DNA from: Kitasatospora mediocidica KCTC 9733
GTDB taxonomy: Bacteria; Actinomycetota; Actinomycetes; Streptomycetales; Streptomycetaceae
NCBI RefSeq assembly: GCF_000744225.1
Contig: NZ_JQLN01000003.1
Location: forward strand, 434,001-498,000
Reading direction: 5' to 3'
DNA: 64,000 nucleotides
Shown: in pieces, positions 1-9,743 of the stretch
Numbering within the stretch: position 1 is the stretch's first letter
Layout of the letters: each line of letters opens with the position of its first letter
The notes under the pieces: generated by a model
Seen by the model: only the letters and a program-made list of their open reading frames with translations
Database searches by the model: none
Told to the model about the DNA's origin: nothing
Translations under genes and position numbers: made by a program

Positions 1-275
1 CGCCCCCCGGTGTCCTCGGGCTCGGGACGCGGCAGGATCAACCGGACCACGTTGTGCGGGTCGGCGGTCTCCAGACCGAGTCTTCGATGAGGGTCCACCA
101 CGTCATAGGGCGGTGACGTGACGGCAGCCAGCGTACCGACCCGTTCGGGGACGTACCGCAGGCCGCGGAAGGGTGACAGGGAGAGCCCTGCGGCGGCGAC
201 GCGCCCGGGATCGCCGGGGCCGCCGGGCGAAGTCTTGGCTCCGCTTTCTGCACTGGGTGCACTCATTCTGGGCAT
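1..275 (-). CDS. DUF1015 family protein, N-terminal part (cut by window edge)
   Basis: The reverse strand reads out of the window from an ATG at 275 (alternative ATG at 266). After a short Ser/Ala/Pro-rich leader the protein reads LSPFRGLRYVPERVG, then TSPPYDVV and ADPHNVVRLILP. These are the conserved opening blocks of the DUF1015 (COG4198) family, which is widespread in actinobacteria and has no firmly assigned biochemical role. Only about 91 residues are present; the rest lies left of the window. It is divergent from the TPR gene that starts 100 bases away, so the gap probably holds promoters for both. No strong ribosome binding site precedes either start, so the exact start is uncertain. 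Confidence 0.85.
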   Translation of the reverse strand, partial: MPRMSAPSAESGAKTSPGGPGDPGRVAAAGLSLSPFRGLRYVPERVGTLAAVTSPPYDVVDPHRRLGLETADPHNVVRLILPRPEPEDTGG

Positions 276-375
276 GGTAATCGGGAAGTGGTAGTTCCGA
301 GATCTTGTTGCACGATGCCGTAGTCGGAAGGGTGTCGGTAGGGACGTCGCAGTCTGAGCGGGAGCGAGGCGAGGC

Positions 376-1014
376 ATGAGCGAGGGGCAGGGACAGGGGC
401 CGGCGGCGGGTGGCGCGGAGCAGCGTGGGCCGGTCACGGGCGGCGCCGCCGGGGAGCCGCAGGGCGATGTGTACGACTGGTTCCGGCGCGGACAGCAGTT
501 GCTGGCCGCCGGGCACCCGGCTGCGGCGGAACAGCTGTTGGCGCGGGCGGTGGCGGCCGAGCCGGAGTCGAAGAGCATCCGGGAGGCGTTGGCCCGCGCC
601 CAGTACGACGCGGGCTCCTATGCGGGAGCGCTGGAGAACTTCCGGGCGGTGGTGCAGGCCGATCCGTCGGACGACTACGCTCGGTTCGGCTGGGGGGTTT
701 CCGCCGCGCGGCTGGGCGACTTCGAGGCCTCGGCCAAGCATCTGGCGCTGGCCGTGGCCATGCGGCCGGAGGCCGACCACTACCGGGCGGCGCTGCGGCA
801 GACCAGGGCGACGCTGGCGGCCCGGGCCGGTGCGTACGGTCCGTTGCAGCCCGGTGCGCCGGGCTACCTGCCGGCGCAGGCCGAGTCCGCCGCCGACGCC
901 GGGCCGTTGCCCGACCCGGGGACGTTGCCCGGTGCCGGTCCGCTGCCCGGTGCCGCCGACCGGCCGCCGGCCGCTCCCGACGACGAGTTGAACGACGAGG
1001 AAGATCAGGCATGA
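376..1014 (+). CDS. Tetratricopeptide repeat protein
   Basis: A 212-residue soluble protein. Residues about 30-145 form TPR-like helical pairs: a segment around YDWFRRGQQLLAAG, then AAEQLLARAVAAEP, then YAGALENFRAVVQADPSDDYARFGWG, then FEASAKHLALAVAMRP. The C-terminal 60 residues are a Gly/Pro/Ala-rich, probably disordered tail ending in acidic residues. TPR units usually mediate protein-protein contacts; no partner is evident. The stop codon overlaps the next start (ATGA), so it is translationally coupled to the HAD phosphatase gene. The ATG follows a GAGCGAGGCGAGGC purine stretch. No enzymatic motif is seen. Confidence 0.8.
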   Translation: MSEGQGQGPAAGGAEQRGPVTGGAAGEPQGDVYDWFRRGQQLLAAGHPAAAEQLLARAVAAEPESKSIREALARAQYDAGSYAGALENFRAVVQADPSDDYARFGWGVSAARLGDFEASAKHLALAVAMRPEADHYRAALRQTRATLAARAGAYGPLQPGAPGYLPAQAESAADAGPLPDPGTLPGAGPLPGAADRPPAAPDDELNDEEDQA

Positions 1015-2042
1015 CGGACACGCAGGCCCCCGCCCGGAGCGACCGCCCGCTGATGGCGGCGTATGACACGGCGCTGCTCGATCTGGACGGCGTGGTCTAC
1101 GCCGGTGCGGATGCGATCGAGCACGCCGTCGACTCGCTGGCGACAGCCCGCGCGGAGGGCATGCGGCTCGCGTACGTGACCAATAACGCCTCCCGCCCGC
1201 CCCGGGTGGTCGCCGAGCACCTCACCGAGCTGGGGATCCCGGCCGAGTCGGAGGACGTGATCAACTCGGCGCAGGCGGCCGCCCGGCTGATCGCCGAGAA
1301 GGTGCCGGCCGGCGCGAAGGTGCTGGTCGTCGGCGGTGCCGGGCTGGTCGAGGCGCTGGCCGAGCACGGGCTCGTGGCGGTCCGCTCGCTGGCGGACGGG
1401 CCGGCCGCCGTGGTCCAGGGCTTCGACCAGTCGGTGGGCTGGGCGGAGCTGGCGGAGGCCTCCTACGCGGTGGCCTCGGGGCTCCCCTGGGTGGCCTCCA
1501 ACACCGACCTGTCGATCCCGACGGCGCGCGGCGTCGCACCTGGCAACGGCACGCTGGTGGCCGCCGTCCGGGCCGCGACCGGTGCCGAGCCGGAGGTGGC
1601 GGGGAAGCCGCTGCCGCCGATGCACCGCGAGACGGTGCTGCGGACCGGCGCCAAGCGTCCGCTGGTGGTCGGCGACCGCCTGGACACCGATATCGAGGGC
1701 GCCTACAACGGCGGGGTGGACAGCCTGCTGGTCTTCACCGGCGTCGCCACGCCCGCCGAGTTGCTGGCCGCCCCGGCCAAGCACCGGCCCAGCTATCTGG
1801 CCGCCGACCTGCGCGGGCTGCTGGAGGCCCACCCGGCGGTCGAACGGCTGTCGGACGGGGCGTTCGGCTGCCGTGGGCAGCGCGCGGAGGTCGTGGACGG
1901 CGAGCTACGGCTGACCGGCCCGGACGGCGAGGGCGACCGCTACGACGGGTTGCGGGCGCTGTGCGCGGCCGCGTGGACGGCGCTGGACCGTGACGGTCGG
2001 CCGGTGGACGGGCGCAAGGCGCTGGCCGAGCTGGGCTTCTGA
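1011..2042 (+). CDS. HAD-IIA family phosphatase (NagD-like)
   Basis: A 343-residue haloacid-dehalogenase superfamily hydrolase. Motif I is LLDLDGVVYAG near residue 25, motif II is the YVTNNASRPP block near 60, the motif III lysine is in AGKPLPPMHRETV, and motif IV is LVVGDRLDTDIEGA. This NagD/PGPase-type subfamily dephosphorylates small sugar phosphates, 2-phosphoglycolate or nucleotides; the substrate cannot be told from sequence. About 80 residues follow the catalytic domain, an extension common in actinobacterial members. It overlaps the preceding TPR gene by four bases (ATGA), indicating one transcript. Confidence 0.9.
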   Translation: MTDTQAPARSDRPLMAAYDTALLDLDGVVYAGADAIEHAVDSLATARAEGMRLAYVTNNASRPPRVVAEHLTELGIPAESEDVINSAQAAARLIAEKVPAGAKVLVVGGAGLVEALAEHGLVAVRSLADGPAAVVQGFDQSVGWAELAEASYAVASGLPWVASNTDLSIPTARGVAPGNGTLVAAVRAATGAEPEVAGKPLPPMHRETVLRTGAKRPLVVGDRLDTDIEGAYNGGVDSLLVFTGVATPAELLAAPAKHRPSYLAADLRGLLEAHPAVERLSDGAFGCRGQRAEVVDGELRLTGPDGEGDRYDGLRALCAAAWTALDRDGRPVDGRKALAELGF

Positions 2043-2077
2043 GCCCGGACGGCAGGGGCGCCCGGACGGGCAGCGCG

Positions 2078-2425
2078 TCAGAGCAGCGTGCGCAGCCGGA
2101 GCAGGTCGCGGAAGCCCGCCTCCAGCTTGACCCGTCCGGTGGCCCAGGCGGAGGCGAAGTTCAGGCGTCCGCCGACCAGGGCCACCAGGTCGTCGCTGGT
2201 CATCGTGAGCCGGATCTCGGCCCGCTCGGCGGGGGCGCCGGGCGCCTCGGCGAGGCCCTGGATCCGGCCCCCGCTCAGGACGCCCGTGAAGGTCAGGTCG
2301 AGGTCCGTGATCCGGCAGCTGAGCGTGCGGTCCAGGGCGGCGGCCTGCTGGACGTTGCCGTTGGCGCGGGCAAGGTTGCGGCTGAGCTGCTCCAGCGCCG
2401 TGCGGCACTCGTCGGTGTCGGCCAT
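2078..2425 (-). CDS. SCP-2-like sterol-carrier domain protein
   Basis: A 115-residue protein on the reverse strand, convergent with the HAD phosphatase gene. It starts MADTDECRTALEQLS and contains the pattern TFTGVLSGGRIQGL, then AEIRLTMTSDDLVALVGGRLNFASAWATGRVKLEAGFRDLLRLRTLL. The MTSDDLVALVGGRLNFASAW block and the GRVKLEGG-like end are typical of short bacterial SCP-2 domain proteins, which may bind hydrophobic ligands. A GGGAG-type ribosome binding site lies about 11 bases upstream. The family call is by motif; the ligand is unknown. Confidence 0.8.
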   Translation of the reverse strand: MADTDECRTALEQLSRNLARANGNVQQAAALDRTLSCRITDLDLTFTGVLSGGRIQGLAEAPGAPAERAEIRLTMTSDDLVALVGGRLNFASAWATGRVKLEAGFRDLLRLRTLL

Positions 2426-2645
2426 CGTCTCGGTACTCCCTGTCCCTGCGGTCTGCTGCCCGCCACGCTACCGGGCCCCGGGCGGCCTTGGCCCGTCCGC
2501 CCGTTGGTGCAGCGCAGGGGTCGGGGGAGGGGGTAGCGTCGTCCGCAGGCACCCGGTGTGTCCGGGGCGTCGCACGGTTGGACGGTCGCGACCGGAGGGT
2601 CGTGACCGTTCACGACGGCCATGACGGCACGGAGGAGGCACCCCG

Positions 2646-3464
2646 ATGCGGGACACGCTGCGGGAGTACGTGGAGGTCGCGGCCGGGCTGGCGGAGCAGG
2701 CCGGCAAGCGCGTCGTGGGGACTGCGGCCGAGTTGCTGGAGCGGGCGGGGATCGATCTGGAGGCCGCCGAGCGGACGGTCACGGCGCAGCTTCCGCCCTC
2801 GGTGCAGTCGTGGCAGACGCTAGTCGGCGAACTCGCGACGGCGGGCCGCACCGGCGTCGACCTCGCGGTGGGCTTGGCCCGCGCCGAGGCGGAGAAGGCC
2901 TTCGAACGGGCGGGCCGGCTCGGCGACCAGGTGGTGAAGGTCGGCGTGGTGCTGTCCTACCTGGAGGAGAAGCTGCGCGACCTGGCGGGTGAGGAGCAGG
3001 CCGCGCCGCCGGCCGCCGCCCGGCGCAAGCCGCCGGCGGCGCGTGCGGAGGGCCTGTTCGGCGAGGACTGGCGGCCGGAGGAGGAGTCGGCCGAGGACCG
3101 CGAGCCCGAGCCGGAGCGTGAGACGGACCGGGAGGCGGCGGTCCCTCCACCCGGGCCGGCGCGGCGGGCGACCGCGAGGAAGGCCGTACCCCGACCGCCG
3201 GTGAAGAAGGCCCCGGCCCCGGCTGCGAAGGTCGCCGCACCGAAGAAGCGGCCGGCCGCGACGAAGAAGGCCGCCGCCGAGCCCAAGCCCGCACCCGAGC
3301 CCAAGCCCGCACCCGCGCCCAAGCCCGCGCCCGCGCCCGCGCCCGTGCCCAAGCCCGCGCCCGCCAAGCGCGCCACCCCCGCCAAGGCGGCCAAGTCGGC
3401 CAAGGCAGCCAAGCCCGCCCCCGCCAAGAAGGCTCCTGCGGTCCGCAAGGAGAAGGATGTCTGA
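2646..3464 (+). CDS. Conserved actinobacterial protein with Lys/Ala/Pro-rich tail
   Basis: A 272-residue protein in two parts. Residues 1-115 are helical and charged (EYVEVAAGLAEQAGKRVVGTA, later a segment with YLEEKLRDLAGEEQA). Residues 120-272 are low complexity, with an acidic linker followed by a strongly basic AK/PK-rich tail resembling histone H1 tails (KKAPAPAAK, repeated KPAPAPKPAPAP). It is predicted soluble, with no signal peptide. GGAGG six bases upstream fixes the ATG. It overlaps the next small gene by eight bases and lies upstream of tlyA and nadK, the same order seen in other Streptomyces. Nucleic-acid binding by the tail is an inference; no function is known. Confidence 0.75.
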   Translation: MRDTLREYVEVAAGLAEQAGKRVVGTAAELLERAGIDLEAAERTVTAQLPPSVQSWQTLVGELATAGRTGVDLAVGLARAEAEKAFERAGRLGDQVVKVGVVLSYLEEKLRDLAGEEQAAPPAAARRKPPAARAEGLFGEDWRPEEESAEDREPEPERETDREAAVPPPGPARRATARKAVPRPPVKKAPAPAAKVAAPKKRPAATKKAAAEPKPAPEPKPAPAPKPAPAPAPVPKPAPAKRATPAKAAKSAKAAKPAPAKKAPAVRKEKDV

Positions 3465-3672
3465 CCTCCCGTCCCCCGCCGGGCAGCTCGCACCCGAGCC
3501 GCTGGGGGTCCCCGTGCACGCCACCGGTCACCCGCCCGTCGACGACGCCCTCGCGCGGCTGGCCGCTCTGGACGGGGTGCCGACCACCGAGCACGCCGCC
3601 GTGTACGAAGATGTCCATCGGAGGCTGACCGACGCGCTCAGCGCGCTCGACCGGCCCGAGGACGAGCCGTAG
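3457..3672 (+). CDS. Small conserved hypothetical protein upstream of tlyA
   Basis: A 71-residue acidic soluble protein starting MSDLPSPAGQLAPEPLG, with the conserved-looking core HPPVDDALARLAALDGVP and VYEDVHRRLTDALSAL. It overlaps the preceding gene by eight bases and precedes tlyA by 55 bases, so it is probably cotranscribed. No catalytic motif or membrane segment is visible. Its codon use and position in the conserved order argue that it is a real gene; the function is unknown. Confidence 0.7.
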   Translation: MSDLPSPAGQLAPEPLGVPVHATGHPPVDDALARLAALDGVPTTEHAAVYEDVHRRLTDALSALDRPEDEP

Positions 3673-3727
3673 CCACCGGAGCACGGCAGAGCGCAGAGCA
3701 CAGCACGACCTAGGAGCTGAACCCCCC

Positions 3728-4540
<813 letters not shown>

Positions 4541-4628
4541 GCTGCCTGCCGGTGCGTCGAACACCGGCCACGCCGAGCGGTGGCCGCCACCGGGCCAAGG
4601 GCGACCCGGCAGACGTAGGGAGAGGGCA

Positions 4629-5531
4629 TTGAGCGAGGGACGTACGGTCTTCCTGATCGCGCACACCGGTCGGGAGGCCGCGCTGCGCAGCGTCGAGCAG
4701 CTGGTCCAGGGCCTGCTGAAGGCCGGGATCAGGATCAGACTGCTGGCCGCCGAGGCCGTGGACCTCGACCTGCCCGAGGGCGTCGAGACCGTCCAGGCCG
4801 GGCACGGCGCGGCGGACGGCTGTGAACTGATCCTGGTGGCGGGCGGTGACGGCACGCTGCTGCGCGGGGCCGAGCTGTCCCGGGACACCGGGCTGCCGAT
4901 GCTCGGCATCAACCTGGGCCGGGTCGGCTTCCTGGCCGAGGCCGAGCGGGACGACCTCGCCGTGGTCGTGGAGCGGGTGGTGGACGGCGCGTACGAGGTC
5001 GAGGAGCGGATGACGCTCGACGTCCTGGTGCGCACCAACGGCGACGTGGTGCACGAGGACTGGGCGCTCAACGAGGCGTCGGTCGAGAAGGCCGCCCGTG
5101 AGCGGATGCTGGAGGTGGTGACCGAGGTGGACGGCCGTCCGGTCTCCAACTTCGGCTGCGACGGCGTGGTGCTCTCCACGCCCACCGGCTCGACGGCGTA
5201 CGCGTTCTCCGGCGGCGGGCCGGTGGTCTGGCCCGAGGTCGAGGCTCTGCTGATGGTGCCGATCAGCGCGCACGCGCTCTTCGCCCGCCCGCTGGTGACC
5301 TCACCGGATTCGGTGCTGGCCGTCGAGGTGCAGCCCAAGACCCCGCACGGCGTGCTCTGGTGCGACGGGCGGCGCTCCTTCGAGCTGCCGGCCGGGGCCC
5401 GGGTGGAGGTCCGCCGGGGCAAGGTGCCGGTGCGCCTGGCGCGGCTGCACCGGGCGCCGTTCACCGACCGGCTGGTGGCCAAGTTCGCGCTCCCGGTGAC
5501 GGGCTGGCGCGGGCGGGCGGGCAACTGCTGA
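4629..5531 (+). CDS. nadK: NAD kinase
   Basis: A 300-residue ATP-NAD kinase that makes NADP+. The signature GGDGTLLRGAELS lies near residue 78, followed by LGINLGRVGFLAE, and the second conserved block VLSTPTGSTAYAFSGGGP near residue 190. The start is taken as the TTG at 4629 because it has an AGGGAGAGGG ribosome binding site and gives the usual family length; a longer in-frame reading back into tlyA is unlikely. The gene lies 88 bases after tlyA. In most relatives recN follows directly; here a regulator and membrane-protein pair has been placed in between. Confidence 0.95.
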   Translation: MSEGRTVFLIAHTGREAALRSVEQLVQGLLKAGIRIRLLAAEAVDLDLPEGVETVQAGHGAADGCELILVAGGDGTLLRGAELSRDTGLPMLGINLGRVGFLAEAERDDLAVVVERVVDGAYEVEERMTLDVLVRTNGDVVHEDWALNEASVEKAARERMLEVVTEVDGRPVSNFGCDGVVLSTPTGSTAYAFSGGGPVVWPEVEALLMVPISAHALFARPLVTSPDSVLAVEVQPKTPHGVLWCDGRRSFELPAGARVEVRRGKVPVRLARLHRAPFTDRLVAKFALPVTGWRGRAGNC

Positions 5532-5541
5532 GACCGGTGGG

Positions 5542-7038
5542 TCAGATCGCCAGCGGGTGAGCCCCGCCGGCGGACGGCCAGCGTCCGCTGCGGGCGACGG
5601 CGGCGGCGGTGGCGAGGCGTTCCACCGCCTCGCCGGCCGCCGCGGCCGGCACCGTCAGCGGGATCCGGATGAACGCCTCGAAGGCGCCGTCCACCCCGAA
5701 CCGCGACCCGGCCGCGATCCGCACCCCGGCGCGGTCGCCGGCCTCGGCCAGCGCGGTGCCGGACAGGCCGTCGGTGTCCACCCACAGGGTCAGCCCGCCG
5801 ACCGGGTCGGCGAAGCGCCAGCGCGGCAGCCGCTCGCGCAGCGCCGCCGACACGGCGGCCGCGCTCGCCCGCAGCCGGGCCAGCTGGACGGCCCGGACCT
5901 CCTCCAGCCGCTCGCCGACCAGCGAGGCGACGATCAGCTGGTCGAGCACCGGGGTTCCGACGTCGCTGAACACCCGCTCGGTGGCCAGCCTGCGCACCAG
6001 GGCCGGCGTCGCCCGGAGCCAGCCGACCCGCAGCCCGCCCCAGAACAGCTTGCTCGCCGACCCGACCGTCACCACCTGGGCGGCCCGGTCCAGCCCCGCC
6101 ATCGGCCGGGGCGCTTCGGCGGTGCCCCAGCCGAGTTCGGCCATCGTCTCGTCGACCAGCACCACCGTGCCCGCGTTGCGGGCGCTCGCCAGCAGCTCGC
6201 GGCGCTGCTCCTCGGCGATCAGCGCGCCGGTCGGGTTGTGGAAGTCGGGGATGACGTACGCGACGCGCGGCGCGGCCTCCTGGAGCACCCGGCGCCACTG
6301 CGGCAGGTCCCAGCAGGGCAGCCGCTCGGGGCCGCCGGGCCGGGCGTGCGGGACCGGGACCAGCCGGGCCCCGGCCAGTTGCAGGGAGCGCAGGGTGTGC
6401 CCGTAGCTGGGCGCCTCGACCGCGACCCGGTCGCCGCGTCCCACCAGCGCCCGGTGCAGCAGGTGCAGCGCCCCCATCGCGCCGGTGGTGACCAGGATCT
6501 GGTCCGGTGTGGTGGGCAGTCCGCGCTCGGTGAAGCGGCGGGCCAGTGCCTCCCGCAGGACCGGCACGCCGGTCGGGTAGTGCCCGTGCCCGGTGGCGTA
6601 CGCGGGCAGCTGTTCGACTGCCCGGGCGGCGGCCTCGCCGAGGAACGGCTGGAGGGCCGGCAGCGAGGCGACGCCCAGGTCCAGCAGGCGGCCCTGCTCG
6701 TGCGGCGGGACGGGCTGCAGGGCGTCCCCGGGCGGGCTGCTGCCCTCGGGCAGCGCCGTCCAGCTGCCCGAGCCGCGCCGGCTGTGCAGGTAGCCCTGGG
6801 AGCGCAGGGTGTCGTAGGCGGCGGCGACGGTGGTGCGGCTGAGCGCGAGGGTGACCGCCAGTTCGCGTTCGGCGGGCAGCCGGCTGCCGACCGGGAGCCG
6901 GCCGTCGGCGACCAGCACCCGGATCTGCCCGGCCAGCTCGCGGTAGGCCGGGCGGTGGCCGACGGGCTCGGGCAGTCGTGCGGTGCGCAGCAGTCGGGCG
7001 AGGGCGGGCGGGGCGACGGTGCTGTGCCAGTCGGCCAT
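5542..7038 (-). CDS. MocR-type regulator: GntR wHTH fused to PLP aminotransferase-like domain (YczR-like)
   Basis: A 498-residue protein. Residues about 20-95 are a GntR winged helix (YRELAGQIRVLVADGRLPVG, RLPAERELA, LALSRTTVAAAYDTLRSQG). The rest is a fold-type I aminotransferase domain: DFHNPTGALI, VDETMAELGW and TVGSASKLFWGGLRVGW, where the SASK lysine would hold PLP. MocR proteins use PLP or its adducts as a signal. It is divergent from a YczE-like membrane protein, an association described for the YczR subfamily. Its stop lies 10 bases from nadK's on the opposite strand, so nadK and this gene converge. The start ATG was chosen over in-frame upstream extensions because it sits just before the conserved N-terminus. 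Confidence 0.9.
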   Translation of the reverse strand: MADWHSTVAPPALARLLRTARLPEPVGHRPAYRELAGQIRVLVADGRLPVGSRLPAERELAVTLALSRTTVAAAYDTLRSQGYLHSRRGSGSWTALPEGSSPPGDALQPVPPHEQGRLLDLGVASLPALQPFLGEAAARAVEQLPAYATGHGHYPTGVPVLREALARRFTERGLPTTPDQILVTTGAMGALHLLHRALVGRGDRVAVEAPSYGHTLRSLQLAGARLVPVPHARPGGPERLPCWDLPQWRRVLQEAAPRVAYVIPDFHNPTGALIAEEQRRELLASARNAGTVVLVDETMAELGWGTAEAPRPMAGLDRAAQVVTVGSASKLFWGGLRVGWLRATPALVRRLATERVFSDVGTPVLDQLIVASLVGERLEEVRAVQLARLRASAAAVSAALRERLPRWRFADPVGGLTLWVDTDGLSGTALAEAGDRAGVRIAAGSRFGVDGAFEAFIRIPLTVPAAAAGEAVERLATAAAVARSGRWPSAGGAHPLAI

Positions 7039-7062
7039 GGCGATCAGTCCACCTGACGTTGA

Positions 7063-7134
7063 TTGGACCTGGAGGTGGCTCTTTTGGACTGCCCATGATG
7101 GCAGAGCGGCCACCCCCTGGTCCGCCCGGTCCAA
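7063..7134. promoter_or_regulatory. Putative MocR operator: TTGGAC direct repeat 21 bp apart plus inverted copy
   Basis: Between the divergent regulator and yczE-like starts, TTGGAC occurs at 7063-7068 and 7084-7089, a spacing of 21 bp (two helical turns). An inverted copy GTCCAA is at 7129-7134, just before the AAGGAG ribosome binding site of the membrane-protein gene. MocR regulators typically bind direct repeats separated by about two turns, so these are plausible operators. This is inferred from pattern only. Confidence 0.45.
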
Positions 7135-7144
7135 GGAGTCCTTC

Positions 7145-7777
7145 ATGGCGACGCTCGTCCCTGCCCGCACCCGACCCGGACGGGCGCTCGGCCGCCGGGT
7201 CCCGCAGCTGCTGGTGGGCCTGGCGCTGTACGGCGTCGGGCTGGGCCTGATGGTGCGCGCCGCGCTCGGCCTCAGCCCGTGGGGAGTCCTGCACCAGGGC
7301 CTGGCCCGGCACTTCGGGCTGAGCATCGGCGCCTGGACGACCCTCACGGGCGCCGCCGTCCTGCTGCTCTGGCTGCCGCTGCGCGAGCGGCCGGGGGTCG
7401 GCACGGTGGCCAACGTGCTGGTCCTGGGCCTGGCCACGGACCTCACGCTCGACGTCGTCCCGGTCCAGCACGCTCTGGCGCTGCGGCTCCCGCTGCTCGC
7501 GGCCGGGATCGTGGTCAACGGTCTGGCCACCGGTCTGTACATCGGAGCCCGGCTCGGCCCGGGTCCGCGCGACGGCCTGATGACCGGTTTGCAGCGGAGA
7601 ACCGGCTGGTCGGTGCGGGTGGTCAGGACCGGGCTCGAACTCACCGCGCTGGCCGGCGGCGTCCTGCTGGGCGGCGGCGCCGGGGTCGGCACGGTGCTCT
7701 ACGCGCTGGCGATCGGCCCCCTTGCACAGCTCTCGTTGCGCTGGTGCACGGTTGTTTCGCCGCAGGCCCGGAACTGA
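7145..7777 (+). CDS. YczE/YitT-type integral membrane protein
   Basis: A 210-residue protein with about five hydrophobic segments (for example QLLVGLALYGVGLGLMVRAA, LTGAAVLLLWLPL, GTVANVLVLGLATDLTL, LPLLAAGIVVNGLATGLYIG). The conserved YczE features LGLSPWGVLHQG and LGPGPRDGLMTGL are present. Family members are linked to MocR regulators, but the transported substrate or activity is unknown. AAGGAG seven bases before the ATG supports the start. It is divergent from the MocR gene and ends 54 bases before recN, with which it may share a transcript. Confidence 0.85.
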   Translation: MATLVPARTRPGRALGRRVPQLLVGLALYGVGLGLMVRAALGLSPWGVLHQGLARHFGLSIGAWTTLTGAAVLLLWLPLRERPGVGTVANVLVLGLATDLTLDVVPVQHALALRLPLLAAGIVVNGLATGLYIGARLGPGPRDGLMTGLQRRTGWSVRVVRTGLELTALAGGVLLGGGAGVGTVLYALAIGPLAQLSLRWCTVVSPQARN

Positions 7778-7831
7778 TGAACTTGGCCCCGCCGGGCCGC
7801 CACTCGTCGCGCGGTGGGGGTGGGGTCTCGT

Positions 7832-9589
7832 ATGGTCGTCTCCGTGTTGGACGAGATGCGGATACGGGATCTTGGCGTCATCGACGACGCGGTGGTGGAG
7901 CTGGCACCCGGCTTCACCGTCGTGACCGGCGAGACGGGCGCGGGCAAGACCATGGTGGTGACCAGCCTCGGTCTGCTGCTCGGGGGCCGGGCCGACCCGG
8001 CGCTGGTTCGCGGGGGAGCGGACCGGGCGGTGGTCGAGGGGCGGCTCACGCTGCCCGCGGGCTCCCCGGCGGCGGTCCGCGCGCTGGAGGCCGGCGCCGA
8101 GCTGGACGACGGCGAGTTGCTGATCAGCCGGACGGTCTCCGCCGAGGGGCGCTCACGGGCGCACGTCGGCGGCCGGTCGGTGCCGGTCAGCCTGCTCGCC
8201 GAGCTCGGCGAGGAGCTGATCGCCGTGCACGGTCAGACCGACCAGCAGCGGCTGCTGCGGCCCTCGCGGCAGCGTGCCGCACTGGACCGCTACGCGGGGG
8301 AGACAGTGAGCGGGCCGCTGGCCCGCTACCGGGCCGTGCACCGGCGCCTGCGCGAGGTCTCGACCACCCTGGAGGAGCTGACCACCCGGGCCCGTGAGCG
8401 CGCCCAGGAGGCCGATCTGCTGCGCTTCGGCCTGGACGAGATCGCCGCCGCCGAGCCGGTCGCGGGCGAGGAGATCGAGCTGGCGGCCGAGGCCGAGCGG
8501 CTCGGCCACGCCGACGCGCTCTCCTCCGCCGCCGCGCTGGCGCACGGCGCGCTGGCCGGCGACCAGCTCGACCCGGACTCGCTGGACGCCGGCACGCTGC
8601 TCGGCCAGGCGCGGCGCGCGCTGGACGGTGTCCGCGGCCATGACGAGCGCCTCGCGGCGCTGGCGGACCGGCTCACCGAGGTGGGCTACCTGCTCGCCGA
8701 CGTCGCCGGTGACCTCGCGCTCTACGCCGACGACCTGGACGCCGACCCGGTCCGGCTCGCCGCTGTCGAGGAGCGCCGCGCGGTGCTGGCCCAACTGCTG
8801 CGCAAATACGGCTCGCTGGAGGGCGGAACCGCCGAGGTGATCGGCTGGGCCGAGGCCTCCGCCGGCCGGCTCACCGAACTCGACGGCGACGACGAGCGGA
8901 TCGACCAGCTCGGCGCCGAGGAGACGGCGCTGCGCGCCGAGTTGGCGCTGCTCGCGGCCGAGGTCTCGGCCGCCCGGCACGCCGCCGCCGGCCGCTTCGC
9001 CGCGGCCGTCTCGGCCGAACTCACCGAGCTGGCGATGCCGCACGCCCGGGTGACCTTCGAGATCACCCGTCTCGACGACCCGGCCGGCCTGGACCTGGAC
9101 GGCCGCACGGTGGCCTACGGCTCGCACGGCGTCGACGAGGTGGAGGTGCTGCTCGCCCCGCACCCCGGCGCGGCGCCGCGCCCGATCGCCAAGGGCGCCT
9201 CGGGCGGTGAACTCTCCCGGGTGATGCTCGCGGTCGAGGTGGTCTTCGCGGGTGCCGACCCGGTGCCCACCTACCTGTTCGACGAGGTGGACGCCGGAGT
9301 CGGCGGCAAGGCGGCGGTCGAGATCGGCCGCCGGCTGGCGAAACTGGCGCAGAGCGCCCAGGTCGTGGTGGTCACCCACCTGCCGCAGGTGGCGGCCTTC
9401 GCCGACCGGCACCTGGTGGTGGAGAAGACCAACGACGGCACGGTCACCCGCAGCGGCGTCAAGACCCTCAACGACGAGCAGCGGGTCCGCGAACTGTCCC
9501 GGATGCTGGCCGGTCTGGAGGACTCCGAGCTGGGCCGCGCCCACGCCGAGGAACTCCTCGCCGCCGCCCGGGCGCCCCGGGAGTCATAG
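7832..9589 (+). CDS. recN: DNA repair protein RecN
   Basis: A 585-residue SMC-like ATPase for double-strand-break repair. Walker A GETGAGKTMVV is near residue 35. A long coiled-coil region rich in Ala/Glu/Arg (about 150-370) follows, and the C-terminal ABC signature KGASGGELSRVMLAVE and Walker B TYLFDEVDAGVGGKAA complete the head domain. VTHLPQVAAFAD is the usual H-loop region. The start ATG at 7832 matches the usual opening before MRIRDLGVIDDA; an in-frame GTG at 7814 is possible. It is adjacent to a glycosyltransferase gene as in other streptomycetes. Confidence 0.95.
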   Translation: MVVSVLDEMRIRDLGVIDDAVVELAPGFTVVTGETGAGKTMVVTSLGLLLGGRADPALVRGGADRAVVEGRLTLPAGSPAAVRALEAGAELDDGELLISRTVSAEGRSRAHVGGRSVPVSLLAELGEELIAVHGQTDQQRLLRPSRQRAALDRYAGETVSGPLARYRAVHRRLREVSTTLEELTTRARERAQEADLLRFGLDEIAAAEPVAGEEIELAAEAERLGHADALSSAAALAHGALAGDQLDPDSLDAGTLLGQARRALDGVRGHDERLAALADRLTEVGYLLADVAGDLALYADDLDADPVRLAAVEERRAVLAQLLRKYGSLEGGTAEVIGWAEASAGRLTELDGDDERIDQLGAEETALRAELALLAAEVSAARHAAAGRFAAAVSAELTELAMPHARVTFEITRLDDPAGLDLDGRTVAYGSHGVDEVEVLLAPHPGAAPRPIAKGASGGELSRVMLAVEVVFAGADPVPTYLFDEVDAGVGGKAAVEIGRRLAKLAQSAQVVVVTHLPQVAAFADRHLVVEKTNDGTVTRSGVKTLNDEQRVRELSRMLAGLEDSELGRAHAEELLAAARAPRES

Positions 9590-9743
9590 GGGTTGTCCTG
9601 GTGGTCCCCGTTGTGCCGACTGTCCAAGAGGCCCGGGGACCTGGCATCGTGGCGGGCGGACCCTGGATTCCGGTCCCGAGCGTCGACGGCGGGCGATCCC
9701 CGACGGCGGCGCGCGTTCAGAGACGAAGTCGGAGCGAGACGAC

